Positions 20,261 through 29,231 are shown, numbered from the stretch's first letter. The stretch: DNA of 64,000 nucleotides from DATILL01 sp035476575 (GCA_035476575.1 DATILL010000124.1:37248-101247); one strand, 5' to 3'. Translations and numbers: made by a program. The notes: generated by a model from the letters alone, not told the origin.

Positions 20261-20608
20261 ATGTAGTTCCTGTTGCTGATCCACGCCGACGAGGTCGCCT
20301 AGGACAACGCGACCAAGGACGAACGCAAGGAAATGTACACCGCACACGAGGCGTTCGTCGGGGCCATGCAGGAGGCCGGCGTGACGGGCGTCGCGAGCGC
20401 CCAGCTCGGCAACAGCTCGGCTGGCGCGATCGTGCGCGGGCAGGGCGCGGACGCGCTGGTCACCGACGGGCCGTTCGCCGAGGCCCGCGAGCAGCTCGCC
20501 GGGCTGTACGTGCTCGACTGCGCGGACCTGGACGAGGCGCTGGCGCTGGCCACGCTGGTGCCCGGGTCGCCCGGCCTCGCCGTCGAGATCCGTCCCGCCA
20601 TGTCCTGA
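20261..20608 (+). pseudogene. YCII-related (DGPF) protein gene with two in-frame TAG codons
   Basis: From the ATG at 20261, which has an excellent AGGGGGGA ribosome site, the frame reads M-stop-FLLLIHADEVA-stop-DNATKDER and continues to 'DGPFAEAREQLAGLYVLDCADL' and 'SPGLAVEIRPAMS'. This is a full YCII/DGPF protein of about 115 residues with codons 2 and 14 changed to TAG. In relatives these positions are usually Lys/Arg and Trp, each one base from TAG. A shorter product from the internal ATG at 20333 would lack the first beta strand. Such proteins typically precede ECF sigma factors, as here. The gene appears decayed. Confidence 0.8.
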
Positions 20609-20613
20609 CCGCC

Positions 20614-21891
20614 GTGGCCACCGGCACCGGCACCGCCGACGTCGCGGCCGCGGTCGAGCGGGCGCACCGGGACCACTGGGCGCGCCTGCTCGCCCTGCTC
20701 ACCGGCCAGCTCCGCAGCCTGGACCTGGCCGAGGACTGCCTGGCCGAGGCGTTCGTGTCCGCGCTGTCCGCCTGGGCCGGTCAGGGCGTGCCAGCCCGCC
20801 CGGAGGCGTGGCTGCTCACCACCGCGCGCAACCGGGCGATCGACGTGCTGCGCCGGGAGGCCACGGTCGCCCGCAAGCTGCCGCTGCTCATCACCGACCC
20901 GGTCCAGACCGGCGAGCCGACCGACGGGGAGGATGAGATGCCCACCATCCCCCACGAGCGGCTGCGGCTGCTGTTCACCTGCTGCCATCCGGTGTTCACC
21001 TGCTGCCATCCGGCGCTGGCGCCGGAGGCCCGGGTGGCGCTGACCCTGCGCTGCGTCGGTGGGCTGACCACGTCCGAGGTGGCCCGCGCCTTCCTGGTCG
21101 CCGAGCCCACGATGGCGGCCCGGATCACCCGGGCCAAGAAGAAGATCACCGCGGCCGGCATCCCCTACCGGGTGCCCGCCGACACCGAGCTCCCCGAGCG
21201 GCTGTCCGGGGTGCTCGCCGTCCTGTACCTCATCTTCACCGAGGGGTACGCCGTCACGTCGGGCGACGTACCGATCCGGCGGGAGCTGGCGGCCGAGGCG
21301 ATCCGGCTGGCCCGGACCGTTGCCGGGCTGATGCCGGACGAGCCGGAGGTGCCGGCGCTGCTGGCCCTGATGCTGCTGCAGCACTCCCGCCGGGACGCCC
21401 GCTTCGCCGCCGACGGCCGGCTGGTGCTGCTGCCGACCAGGACCGGTCGCGCTGGCCCGCCGCGGAGATCGCCGAGGCGACTGGGCTGATCGCGCGGGCC
21501 GTCCGGCGCGGCCAGCCTGCCGGGGCCGTACCTCCTGCAGGCGGCCATCGCCGCCGAGCACGCCGCCACCCGCCGGGCCGAGGACACCGACTGGCTGGCT
21601 ATCGCCACGCTGTACGGCGAGCTGGAGCGGCTGACCGGCTCGCCGGTGGTCCGGCTCAACCGGGCCGTGGCGGTGGCCGAGGTGGACGGTCCGGCGGCCG
21701 GGCTGGCGCTGCTGGCCGGGCTGGACGGGCCGCTCGCCCGGTACCACCTGCTGCCGGCCGTGCGGGCCGACCTGCTCCGCCGGCTCGGCCGGACCGCCGA
21801 GGCCAGTACGGCGTACGACGAGGCCATCGCGCTGGCCGGCGCCACCGCCGAACGCGAGTTCCCCCAGCGCCGCCGCGCCGAGCTTCCCTGA
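20614..21891 (+). pseudogene. ECF sigma factor (SnoaL/YCII-associated, ECF41/42-like) with frameshifts
   Basis: The first 275 codons encode sigma regions 2 and 4 ('RDHWARLLALLTGQLRSLDL', 'EAWLLTTARNRAIDVLRRE', 'VARAFLVAEPTMAARITRAK') and the start of the C-terminal helical extension. A missing base near 21435 and a net +1 insertion near 21515 put about 80 bases out of frame and bring in TGA at 21487. The frame is then restored and encodes 'SPVVRLNRAVAVAEVDGPAA' to the normal end at 21891. A perfect in-frame duplication of FTCCHP (around 20973-21010) is also present. The protein cannot be complete. Confidence 0.8.
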
Positions 21892-22050
21892 CCGCCGTCC
21901 CGCCCCTCCGCTCGGCCCACTTGTCACGAAGGTGGCGTTCGTTGACAGACAAGGTTATGGGCGTTTTAGTACATATCACGTGTGCCAGACCGGCATGCCA
22001 TCCCCTCACCGCCGGTCCATCCCCGGGACCGGCCCCGGCAGGAGGTCAGC

Positions 22051-23713
22051 GTGGAGCGCAGACGCCTGTTCGTCCTGCTCACGGCACTCGCCATGAGCCT
22101 CTTGATCCCCGCCAGCATGGGTCTGGCCGCGCCCAGCGGCCTGCCCCCGTCGTCCCCCGACCGCACCAGCGCCGACTACCGCGTCGTCGGCGCGAAGACG
22201 GCCGTCGACCGCAGCGCGATCGCCCGCACCGGCGCTGCGATCAACTACGTCGAGGACGCCGCGATCAACGTCACCGCCACCCCCGAGGAGGTCCGCAAGA
22301 TCCAGAAGCTCGGCTTCACCGTCGCCCTGGACTCCGTACCGGCGCCTAGCGGCACCGTCGGGACCAACGACTTCCCCACCGCCGACTCGAACTACCACAA
22401 CTACGCCGAGATGACCACGGAGGTCAACAACCTGGTTGCCGCCCACCCGACCATCGCGCAGCAGAGCGTGATCGGCCAGTCCTACCAGGGTCGCAACATC
22501 GTCGTGGTGAAGATCTCCGACAACGTTGCCACCGACGAGGCCGAGCCCGAGGTGCTCTTCACCCACCACCAGCACGCCCGCGAGCACCTGACCGTGGAGA
22601 TGGCGCTGTACCTGCTGCACCAGCTCCTCGACCTCTACGGCAGCGACACCCACATCACCGACCTGGTCAACAGCCGGGAGATCTGGATCGTGCCGGATCT
22701 GAACCCGGACGGCGGCGAGTACGACATCGCGACCGGCGCATACCGGTCCTGGCGCAAGAACCGCCAGCCGAACGCCGGCTCGTCCTTCGTCGGCACCGAC
22801 CTGAACCGCAACTGGGGCTACAAGTGGGGCTGCTGCGGCGGATCGTCCGGCAGCACGTCGAGCGAGACCTACCGGGGCTCGGCGCCGTTCTCCGCACCAG
22901 AGACGCTCGCCCTGTCGAGCTGGGTGAAGACCCGGGTGGTCGGCGGCAAGCAGCAGATCACCACCAACATCGACTTCCACACCTACAGCCAGCTGGTGCT
23001 CTGGCCTTACGGCTACACCTTCAACGACACCGACCCCGGGCTGACCGCCGACGACCAGGCCGTCTACTCCACCATGGGCAACGCGATGGCCGCCAGCAAC
23101 GGCTACACCCCCGAGCAGGCCAGCGACCTGTACATCGCCGACGGGACGATCGACGACTGGCTGTGGGGAAGCCAGCACATCTTCAGCTACACCTTCGAGA
23201 TGTATCCCGGGCCGTCCGGCTCGGGCGGCGGCTTCTACCCGCCGGACGAGGTGATCTCGGCACAGACCTCCCGGAACCGGGCCGCCGTGCTCTACCTGCT
23301 GGACAACTCCGACTGCCCGTACAAGGTGATCGGCAAGCAGGCGCAGTACTGCGGCGGGCCACCCCCGCCAGGCACGACGTTCACCAACGGCACCTAACGT
23401 GTCCATCCCGGACGCCGGGGCGGCGGTGTTCAGCCCGATCACGATGAGCGGCGTCAGCGGCAACGCGCCGGCGACCCTGCCGGTGTCAGTGAACATCCAG
23501 CACACCTGGCGGGGTGACCTGGTGATCGACCTGGTCGCGCCGGACGGCTCGACGTACCGGCTGAAGAGCTTGAGCAGCTCGGACAGCGCCGACATCGCGA
23601 CGTACACCGTCAACGCCTCCAGCGAGGTCGCCAACGGCACCTGGCAGCTCAAGGTGCAGGACGTGGCTGCTCAGGACGTCGGCTTCATCGACACCTGGAG
23701 CCTGACCTTCTGA
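22051..23713 (+). pseudogene. Secreted M14 zinc carboxypeptidase, P domain split off by one inserted base
   Basis: The protein starts with a signal peptide (ERRRLFVLLTALAMSLLIPA) after GGAGG. It has the M14 catalytic domain with zinc ligands in 'THHQHAREHLTVEM', substrate residues in 'GTDLNRNWGYKW', the third ligand in 'IDFHTYSQLVLWPYG' and the catalytic Glu in 'YTFEMYPGP'. The frame stops at TAA 23395-23397 after '...PGTTFTNGT'. Deleting T23395 would give 'GTNVSIPDAGAAVF' and run on through a proprotein-convertase P domain to 23713. As written, a 448-residue peptidase without its P domain could still be made, so loss of function is not certain. A sequencing error is possible. Confidence 0.75.
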
Positions 23714-23725
23714 CGTCCCCACCCA

Positions 23726-23811
23726 GTGTGGTCACCTCTCGGCGTTGTGGTGACCTCTTGTTGGTCCAAGGACCCCAAGAGGTCACCACACGGCGCAGAG
23801 GTGACCACACC
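23726..23811. repeat. GGTNACC repeat, inverted pair (copy b)
   Basis: Two repeat units face each other around TTGGTCCAAGGACC and could form a stem of about 35 bp. The GGTNACC cores start at 23730, 23749, 23781 and 23800 (spacing 19, 32, 19). It begins 12 bases after the P-domain stop, so it might also act as a terminator. Confidence 0.85.
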
Positions 23812-23882
23812 AGGAGCCTGAGGCATGGTGAGCGGGCCCGATGCGGGTGAGCCGACCCCGCAGCCGCTCTACGCTGGGCACC

Positions 23883-25017
23883 ATGACGCCGGACGACGAG
23901 GAGTTCCTCACCAACGTCTACCAACAGCTCGACAAGCGCGCCGGGCCGCCGACCTCCCCGCAGTACCGCACTGGAGGAGCTGCCCGGTGACGTGATCGGG
24001 CCGGACGCCGTCCGCCTGCTCGGGCGCAGCGTCGCCCGGACGACGCCCGGCGAGGCGTTCTTCCTCACCGGGCTGCGCGGTTCCGGCAAGACAGTCCAAC
24101 TGCTCCGGCTCAAGCAGGACCTGGAACGAAGCGGCTTCGCCGTGGTGATGTTCAGCGCCGAGGACTACCCCAACATGCACGAGCCGCTGAACATCGTGGA
24201 CATGCTGTTCTTCCTGGTCGGTGCAATCTCCGACAAAGCGGTCGAGAGCGATCTGATCGACACCGACGGCACGGGCGACTCACCGGGCTGGTCCCGGCTG
24301 CGCACCTGGCTGAAGAAGCTGCCCGGCAGGATCGAGCTGACCCGAGCGCGGAGCTGAGCTTTCCGGCGCTGCTGGAGGCGAAGGTCAGCCTCAAGGCCGA
24401 GCTGCGCCGTGACCGTTCGTTCGTCGCCGCGCTGCGGGACCTCCTGGAGGGCCGGCTGTCCGAGCTGGTCAGCCAGGCGGACCAGATCGTCACCGAGCTG
24501 GCCGAGAAGATGCGGGCCCGGTGATGGGATCCGACATCCTGAAAGGGCCTGGTGGTGATCGTCGACTCCCTGGGCCACAACCGCGCCGTGGAGAGCAAGC
24601 AGTTCCAGCAGGTCCGGCGGGCGCTGATCAACCTGTTCGACCGGGACTACGACAACCTGCGCCTCACCCGCTGCCGCACGATCTACACGCTGCCGACGTA
24701 CGCCCCGGTGAGCGCCGGCAAGGTGGTCCGCCGGGTGACGAACGTCAAGATCGTCACCCGCAATGGCGACCTCGTGCCGGCCGGCGTCGAGGCGCTGCGC
24801 ACCCTGCTCGCCCGCCGCATTCCGAGCGGCGACCTGCTGCGGATCTTCCCAGACGACAAGGCGGGCACCTGCACATCCTGCTCATGCTCGCCATGGAGGT
24901 GATCACGCAGGCCGAGTCGCTGACCAGCATTTCGTGCTGGGCTACCAGAACGGCAGGACGTGGTACGACGTGCACCCGCTGCTGCGTGACGAGATCGGCG
25001 ATGGCCAGCCGGGCTGA
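23883..25017 (+). pseudogene. P-loop NTPase gene broken by several frameshifts
   Basis: The pieces, in alternating frames, are: 'MTPDDEEFLTNVYQQLDKRA' (from 23883); 'LEELPGDVIGPDAVRLLGRS' with Walker A 'GLRGSGKTVQLL' (to 24357); 'SFPALLEAKVSLKAELRRD' with two in-frame TGA codons near 24523 and 24541; 'VVIVDSLGHNRAVESKQFQQ'; and 'FVLGYQNGRTWYDVHPLLRD' ending at 25017. Together they describe an AAA/KAP-like ATPase with a membrane or effector partner. At least four lesions separate the pieces, so no functional protein is expected. Confidence 0.75.
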
Positions 25018-25499
25018 GCCCGAGCCGCGGTTCCTGTCCCCGGCCGGCGAGCGTGCCTGGACCTGGCTGCGCCGGCACCTGGACCTGGCGAACGGCTTCT
25101 GGCTCGGCTTCGTCTTCACCGCCGACCAGTACGCCGAGCGCACCCTCCGGGAGCGGGCCAGGGGTAACCGACGGCTGCATGTGGCGCCGTTCGTCGTCCT
25201 GGAGCCGGGCACGCCCGGGGAGCTGGCCGACCTGCTCGGGGTTCTGGACGAACGGGCCGCCGATCCGCCCGGGTGTACCTGGGTGGCCGCCCCCCGGTCT
25301 GACCCGGACTGGGTCGAGGCGTGGGCGCGGTTCCTCAGGTCGCTGAACCACCGGCGCGAACCTGCGTGGCCGGCTCGGCGGGCTGGTCCTGGTCGCGTCG
25401 CCGGCTGCCAAGGCGCCCGCCCAGCTTGAGAGCCCGGACCTGTGGTTGGTGCGCGACCTGTTCGTCGAGCTGGCCGTCGAGCGGCCGGCAACCCGTTGA
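25003..25499 (+). pseudogene. Companion gene of the NTPase, frameshifted near its end
   Basis: The frame from ATG 25003 reads 'ASRAEPEPRFLSPAGERAWT' and 'LANGFWLGFVFTADQYAERT' for about 120 codons. It then shifts near 25362 into 'LRGRLGGLVLVASPAAKAPA' and 'DLWLVRDLFVELAVERPATR', stopping at 25499. The start overlaps the end of the NTPase gene, as in an operon. The product would be a small cytoplasmic protein with no named family; the style (W-rich helices, late 'SPDLW') recalls N-terminal modules of TPR/NTPase conflict systems, but this is only an impression. Confidence 0.55.
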
Positions 25500-26031
25500 T
25501 GCCTCGAGAGCGCGAGCCGGGCACCGACGCAACGAACACCCGCGTAACCATGTCCGCGGCCTGTCGCTGGACGACTCCTCTGACGAGCTTGCCCACGAGA
25601 CCGCAGTGCTGGTCGCGATGCCGCGGGGTGAGCTGGCGACGACGGGCCGGGATCGCGCGGCGAACGCGGTGGGACGCGCGCTGCGGGACGGCAGCGACCA
25701 GACGGCGGCGGTGCTGCTGCTGGCGATGGCCGAGGGGTACGCCGAGTCCGGCGACGTCGCCGGTGGGCTGGACCTGGCCCGCCGATCGCTGGACCTCTCC
25801 GATGCCGATGAGGAAACCCGGATCGGTGCCCTCGACCTCGCGGCCGAACTCGCCGTGGCCACCTCCGACTTCGAGCTCGGCACCCCCGAGGCCCTGCGCG
25901 ACCTGTCCGTCAGCCTCGACAGGGTCGCCGAGATCGAGGAGCAGCTCGGTCACGACGTGGAGGCGGAGGCCGCCCACCGCCGGGCGGCCGAGGCCGAGAA
26001 CCACTACACGATCATCACGGGAGATGCCTGA
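25499..26031 (+). pseudogene. TPR-like helical protein, probably frameshifted near its start
   Basis: TGATG links this gene to the previous one. The opening 'MPREREPGTDATNTRVTMS' is in one frame. The long helical body 'LDDSSDELAHETAVLVAMPR', 'TAAVLLLAMAEGYAESGDVA', 'DLARRSLDLSDADEETRIGA' and 'HDVEAEAAHRRAAEAENHY' is in another. The body has the spacing of tetratricopeptide repeats. It would be the third gene of a damaged NTPase/TPR operon. If a start inside the second frame exists, a shorter protein might still be made, but I see no good ribosome site. Confidence 0.5.
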
Positions 26032-26176
26032 CGGGCCAGCCCTGCCGCCTGACCGTCGTGATCCCGGTTGCTCTCGTTCTCCATTCGACTGTTCCGTGCC
26101 GAACGGCGAACAGGTCGGCCTCGCGGGCCGACATCTCGGCGTATGGATTGTGGACGTGCGTCGCCGACCATTCCGG

Positions 26177-26211
26177 CCCGGCCAGACGACCATTTCAGCC
26201 GTCTGGCCGGG
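26177..26211. terminator. Perfect 12-bp hairpin between convergent genes
   Basis: CCCGGCCAGACG and its exact complement enclose an 11-base loop. It lies 69 bases past the lectin stop on the minus strand and 146 bases past the TPR-like gene on the plus strand. It can serve both. Confidence 0.75.
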
Positions 26212-26279
26212 CGCCGTACCCACCGGCCCAGCAGGCGCGGTGGCGACCCTTACGCCACGCTCGTCCGGACGTCGGTCAG

Positions 26280-26537
26280 CTACTTCGCCTGACCGCGGTA
26301 GCCTACTGGCCCCTCGCCCGGGAACTGGGCTGCTCCCTGGAAGCTGGCCCCGTCGTCGAAGAACGTGATCGCCGCGTTGCCTTGTGTGCCCGCCCAGGAC
26401 ACCTGGGTGCCGTTCGCGGGCCGGCCACTTTGCGGCACCACCGCCTTCCGATTTTGGATAACAACGGTCAGGTCAGAGTCGTCATGCCATTCCGCGTTGG
26501 GTCCACCCCACTGGATCTGCGTCCGATACGTCGCCAT
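26280..26537 (-). CDS. OAA-like lectin, single repeat
   Basis: The 85-residue protein opens 'ATYRTQIQWGGPNAEW' and closes 'DDGASFQGAAQFPGEGPVGY' plus RGQAK. These match the two ends of one repeat of the Oscillatoria agardhii agglutinin family (xNQWGGxxAPW ... GTMTYxGEGPIGFKG), which binds high-mannose glycans. Known members, to my knowledge, have two or four repeats of about 66 residues; this one has a single repeat with a longer, divergent middle part. ATG 26537 is chosen because AAGGGGGAA lies 9 bases before it; the frame is open further upstream. No signal peptide is seen. The surrounding DNA is less GC-rich than the rest, which suggests acquisition. Confidence 0.7.
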   Translation of the reverse strand: MATYRTQIQWGGPNAEWHDDSDLTVVIQNRKAVVPQSGRPANGTQVSWAGTQGNAAITFFDDGASFQGAAQFPGEGPVGYRGQAK

Positions 26538-26777
26538 GCCGTAGTTCCCCCTTAACGTGATATTGCCCGGATCTTGTACGACGTCCGCCGGGATCTCCCA
26601 AGGGGCTCCCCCGGCCGGCGCACCGAAGAATACGCCACTATCCACTCCAGAGCTTTGTTCGACCGGGGCTTTGTCAGGTAGTGTGATTTATTGTCGCGGC
26701 ATTGGGATGGTGACACCCGATCGGCACATTACTTCCCCTAATCGGGTGACGCCAGGGAGCTGGCCGACTGCGGAAAG

Positions 26778-27167
26778 TCACGGAACGGCGAGACGGCACA
26801 ATCCCGCAGCGCTATCCCGCGGCGCCACCCCGAGCCACGCCTCGAACGCACGCACCGAGGGCGTCCGGCGCACCGCGGCGATCACCCGGGCGCGCTCCGC
26901 TCCGGTGATCGCCGGCGTCCTGGGCAGCTCGACGGCGGCCAGCGCGGAGCTGACCCGGCCGAGCAGAAACCAGTCGGTGACCGGGGCAGCCGACCGACCG
27001 GTCCGAGCTGGGCCGAGCCACCGCCCGCCGGCCAGTGCCAGCGCGACCACGACGGCGGACCCGGGCGGTCCAGTCGAACGGCGACCCGCACACCCTGCTG
27101 AGCTGGCTCGGCGTCGACGTACACAGCGAGTCCCAGGCGCAGTCCTGACCGCATGAGCACATCTCAC
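26778..27167 (-). CDS. Possible hypothetical protein or gene remnant
   Basis: The C-terminal two thirds of this frame reads like real protein ('PVTDWFLLGRVSSALAAVEL', 'ITGAERARVIAAVRRTPSVR'), preceded by a possible membrane helix (SAVVVALALAGG). The N-terminal part looks like noise, and a better N-terminus sits in another frame, so a frameshift is possible. On the plus strand a short stretch ending at 27148 (PHTLLSWLGVDVHSESQAQS) also has coding character. The region is probably degraded accessory DNA. Confidence 0.25.
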   Translation of the reverse strand: MRCAHAVRTAPGTRCVRRRRASSAGCAGRRSTGPPGSAVVVALALAGGRWLGPARTGRSAAPVTDWFLLGRVSSALAAVELPRTPAITGAERARVIAAVRRTPSVRAFEAWLGVAPRDSAAGLCRLAVP

Positions 27168-27181
27168 GGAGGAGATCTTCC

Positions 27182-27295
27182 ATGGCTTGTGAAAGCGAGC
27201 TGAACAATGTCGGCGCCGCGCTGGCCGCCTTTGTCGCCGTCTGCGCGACAGTTGAGACCGGAATCGGCGTGATTGCCTGTGCCGCAGCCGGATGA
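27182..27295 (+). CDS. Small hydrophobic Cys-containing peptide, possibly cut short by TGA
   Basis: A strong ribosome site (GGAGGAG, 6 bases) precedes ATG 27182. The 37-residue peptide reads 'ACESELNNVGAALAAFVAVC' then 'ATVETGIGVIACAAAG' and stops at TGA 27293-27295. The same frame goes on with coding character: 'AYYNALEAYDKCRQQNGLAT', 'LTEEIGQVYADAQQ'. A TGG-to-TGA change would explain this. The intact form would be about 75-80 residues, with a hydrophobic helix and three or four Cys. No family is recognised; a bacteriocin-like or small membrane protein are both possible. Confidence 0.5.
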   Translation: MACESELNNVGAALAAFVAVCATVETGIGVIACAAAG

Positions 27296-27417
27296 GCCTA
27301 CTACAACGCGCTGGAAGCGTACGACAAGTGTCGCCAGCAGAATGGTCTGGCCACTCTCACCGAGGAGATCGGGCAGGTCTACGCCGACGCCCAGCAACTA
27401 CAGGGACACAGGCACGC

Positions 27418-28248
27418 TCATGGCATCCGGTGGAGCCCCGGCGGTGCGCCACTGCCGGGCTTCCTCAGGCCCGCCGATCGGTCGCCGGGCTCCTCAGCAC
27501 ATTTGTCGGGTTGCTCAGCCTGTTCGCCGGGTTGCTCAGCACATTCGCCGGTCCGCTCCACCCCGGCCGTCTCGGTCTTGCGGGCGATGTCGGCGAGCGC
27601 GGTCCGGCGTACGGCGTCCTTCTTGTCGTCCTCGGCCCGGTTGCGGATCACCCGGGCCGGCACGCCGACCGCGACGGAGTACCCCGGCAGGCTCCTGCTG
27701 ACCACGGCGTTCGCCCCGACCACGCAGCCGCGGCCGATGGACACCCCTCGCAGCACGGTGACCTTGGTGCCGAGCCAGACGTCCGGGCCGATCCGCACCG
27801 GCGACTTCACGATGCCCTGGTCCTTGATCGGGCGGTGGATGTCGCTGAACACATGGTCGAAGTCGCACACGTACACCCAGTCCGCGACGATCGTGGTGTC
27901 ACCGAACTCGACGTCGAGGTAGCAGTTGACCGTGTTGTCCGTGCCGAACACGCACTTGTCGCCGATCCGCAACGTGCCCTCGTGCGCCCGTAGCGCGTTG
28001 CCGGTGCCGATGTGCACCCAGCGCCCGATGATCATCCGACCGTAGCCGCGCCGAACGTACAGCTCGACCCGCTTGCCGAGGAAGACGAACCCCTCGGTGA
28101 CGATGTGCGGGTTGCGCAGCCGGAGGACGAGGAACCGCCAGTACCGCACGAGGTACCACGGGGTCCACGCCCGGTGCCGGACCACCCAACGCAGGCTGGC
28201 CACGGTGAGGACCCGCGCCTGCCGTGGGTCACGATGACGCCCGAACAT
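27418..28248 (-). CDS. Left-handed beta-helix acyltransferase (WbbJ/LacA-like)
   Basis: The 276-residue protein has hexapeptide repeats ('GRWVHIGTGNALRAHEGTLR', 'VEFGDTTIVADWVYVCDFDH', 'VRIGPDVWLGTKVTVLRGVS', 'IGRGCVVGANAVVSRSLPGY') and the catalytic-type His in 'CDFDHVFSDIHRPI'. Family members O-acetylate sugars or similar acceptors of the envelope. The C-terminal 55 residues are unlike the family: charged, with near repeats of 'CAEQPGEQAEQPDK', and are likely disordered. The ATG start precedes a basic helix expected before the beta helix. Confidence 0.82.
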   Translation of the reverse strand: MFGRHRDPRQARVLTVASLRWVVRHRAWTPWYLVRYWRFLVLRLRNPHIVTEGFVFLGKRVELYVRRGYGRMIIGRWVHIGTGNALRAHEGTLRIGDKCVFGTDNTVNCYLDVEFGDTTIVADWVYVCDFDHVFSDIHRPIKDQGIVKSPVRIGPDVWLGTKVTVLRGVSIGRGCVVGANAVVSRSLPGYSVAVGVPARVIRNRAEDDKKDAVRRTALADIARKTETAGVERTGECAEQPGEQAEQPDKCAEEPGDRSAGLRKPGSGAPPGLHRMP

Positions 28249-28307
28249 GGGCCAACACGCTACCTCGCCACCGTGCGGCGCTACTGCCCGGCGCTAGCCT
28301 GGGGAGC

Positions 28308-29054
28308 GTGGACGACCTGTCCCCGCCGCGGTACGCCGCCCTGGTCGCGCCGGCCATCGACCGGGTGCACCTGTCAGTGCACGAGCGGACCAGGCGAGAC
28401 CATGGTGCCACCTTGATGAGGTACGGCGTGCCGCGGCGCGGCCTGGGCCTGCTGGTGTCGCTCCGCTTCGTGCTGCCGCGCGGCGCGCTGCGCCGGCCGG
28501 CGTTCGCGCTGGCCGCGCGCTACCACGATCCGGCGGAGGTGGACCGTGCGGTCGGGGAGCTGGTCGCCGACGGCTGGCTGGTGCCGGACGAGCACGGGCC
28601 GGCGCCCGACGCGCTGACGCCGGACGAGCGGTGCGCCGCCTTCCTGCACGCGCTGTACGACGCCCACGCCGAGGTGACCACCGCCGCCTGGGAGCCGCGG
28701 GCGACGTCGCTGCCGGGGCTGGCCGCGATGGCCGGGCGGCTGCTGGCGGGCGCGGTGCCCAGCGGCGGGCCGTCGTTCGACGTGTTCTGCCCGCCGTACG
28801 AACGCGCCGGAGACCCGCCGGGGGTGCTGCTGTTCAACCGGCTGGCGGCGCTGCGGTACCACCGCTCCGACGCGCACGTCGCGGCCTGGTCCGCGGCGGG
28901 GCTGACCGCGGCGACGATGCGGGGGCTCGCGGCGGACGATCCGCGCCGGGCCGGGATCGAGGCCGAGACCGACCGGCTCGCGGCACCTGCGTACGGCGTG
29001 CTGTCCACCGCCGAACGGCTCGACCTCCTGGCCGGCCTGGCCACGCTGGCATAG
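28308..29054 (+). CDS. SCO6745-like helix-turn-helix family protein
   Basis: The 248-residue protein resembles the SCO6745 family of actinobacterial proteins (two related helical domains, often annotated as MarR-like). Its landmarks are 'DPAEVDRAVGELVADGWLVP' and 'DDPRRAGIEAETDRLAAPAY'. The GTG start at 28308 follows GGGGAG; the frame is open upstream into the divergent acyltransferase promoter. Function is unknown; DNA binding is only inferred from the fold annotation. Confidence 0.7.
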   Translation: MDDLSPPRYAALVAPAIDRVHLSVHERTRRDHGATLMRYGVPRRGLGLLVSLRFVLPRGALRRPAFALAARYHDPAEVDRAVGELVADGWLVPDEHGPAPDALTPDERCAAFLHALYDAHAEVTTAAWEPRATSLPGLAAMAGRLLAGAVPSGGPSFDVFCPPYERAGDPPGVLLFNRLAALRYHRSDAHVAAWSAAGLTAATMRGLAADDPRRAGIEAETDRLAAPAYGVLSTAERLDLLAGLATLA

Positions 29055-29192
29055 CTCGACCCCGGGCTCATCGGCCCGTGCTGACCGTGCGCGGACGGCT
29101 TCTACCCGCAGGTCACGCACCGGAGCGACCGCCGGGACGTGTTCACCGCCGCCTCACAGCGTAGGCCCCGCCCGACCGCGGCACGTGTTGCA

Positions 29193-29231
29193 AAGGTCCG
29201 GTGGGACACACGGGCGTGCCCACCGGACCTT
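29193..29231. terminator. 13-bp perfect hairpin downstream of the SCO6745-like gene
   Basis: AAGGTCCGGTGGG pairs with CCCACCGGACCTT across a 13-base loop. It stands in the 292-base gap (29055-29346) between two convergent genes; nothing else is evident in that gap. Confidence 0.7.

Noticed and set aside
20261..20302. Stop-codon recoding (for example pyrrolysine at TAG)
   Set aside because: Only this gene shows internal TAG, no decoding genes are seen, and the neighbouring sigma gene is broken too.
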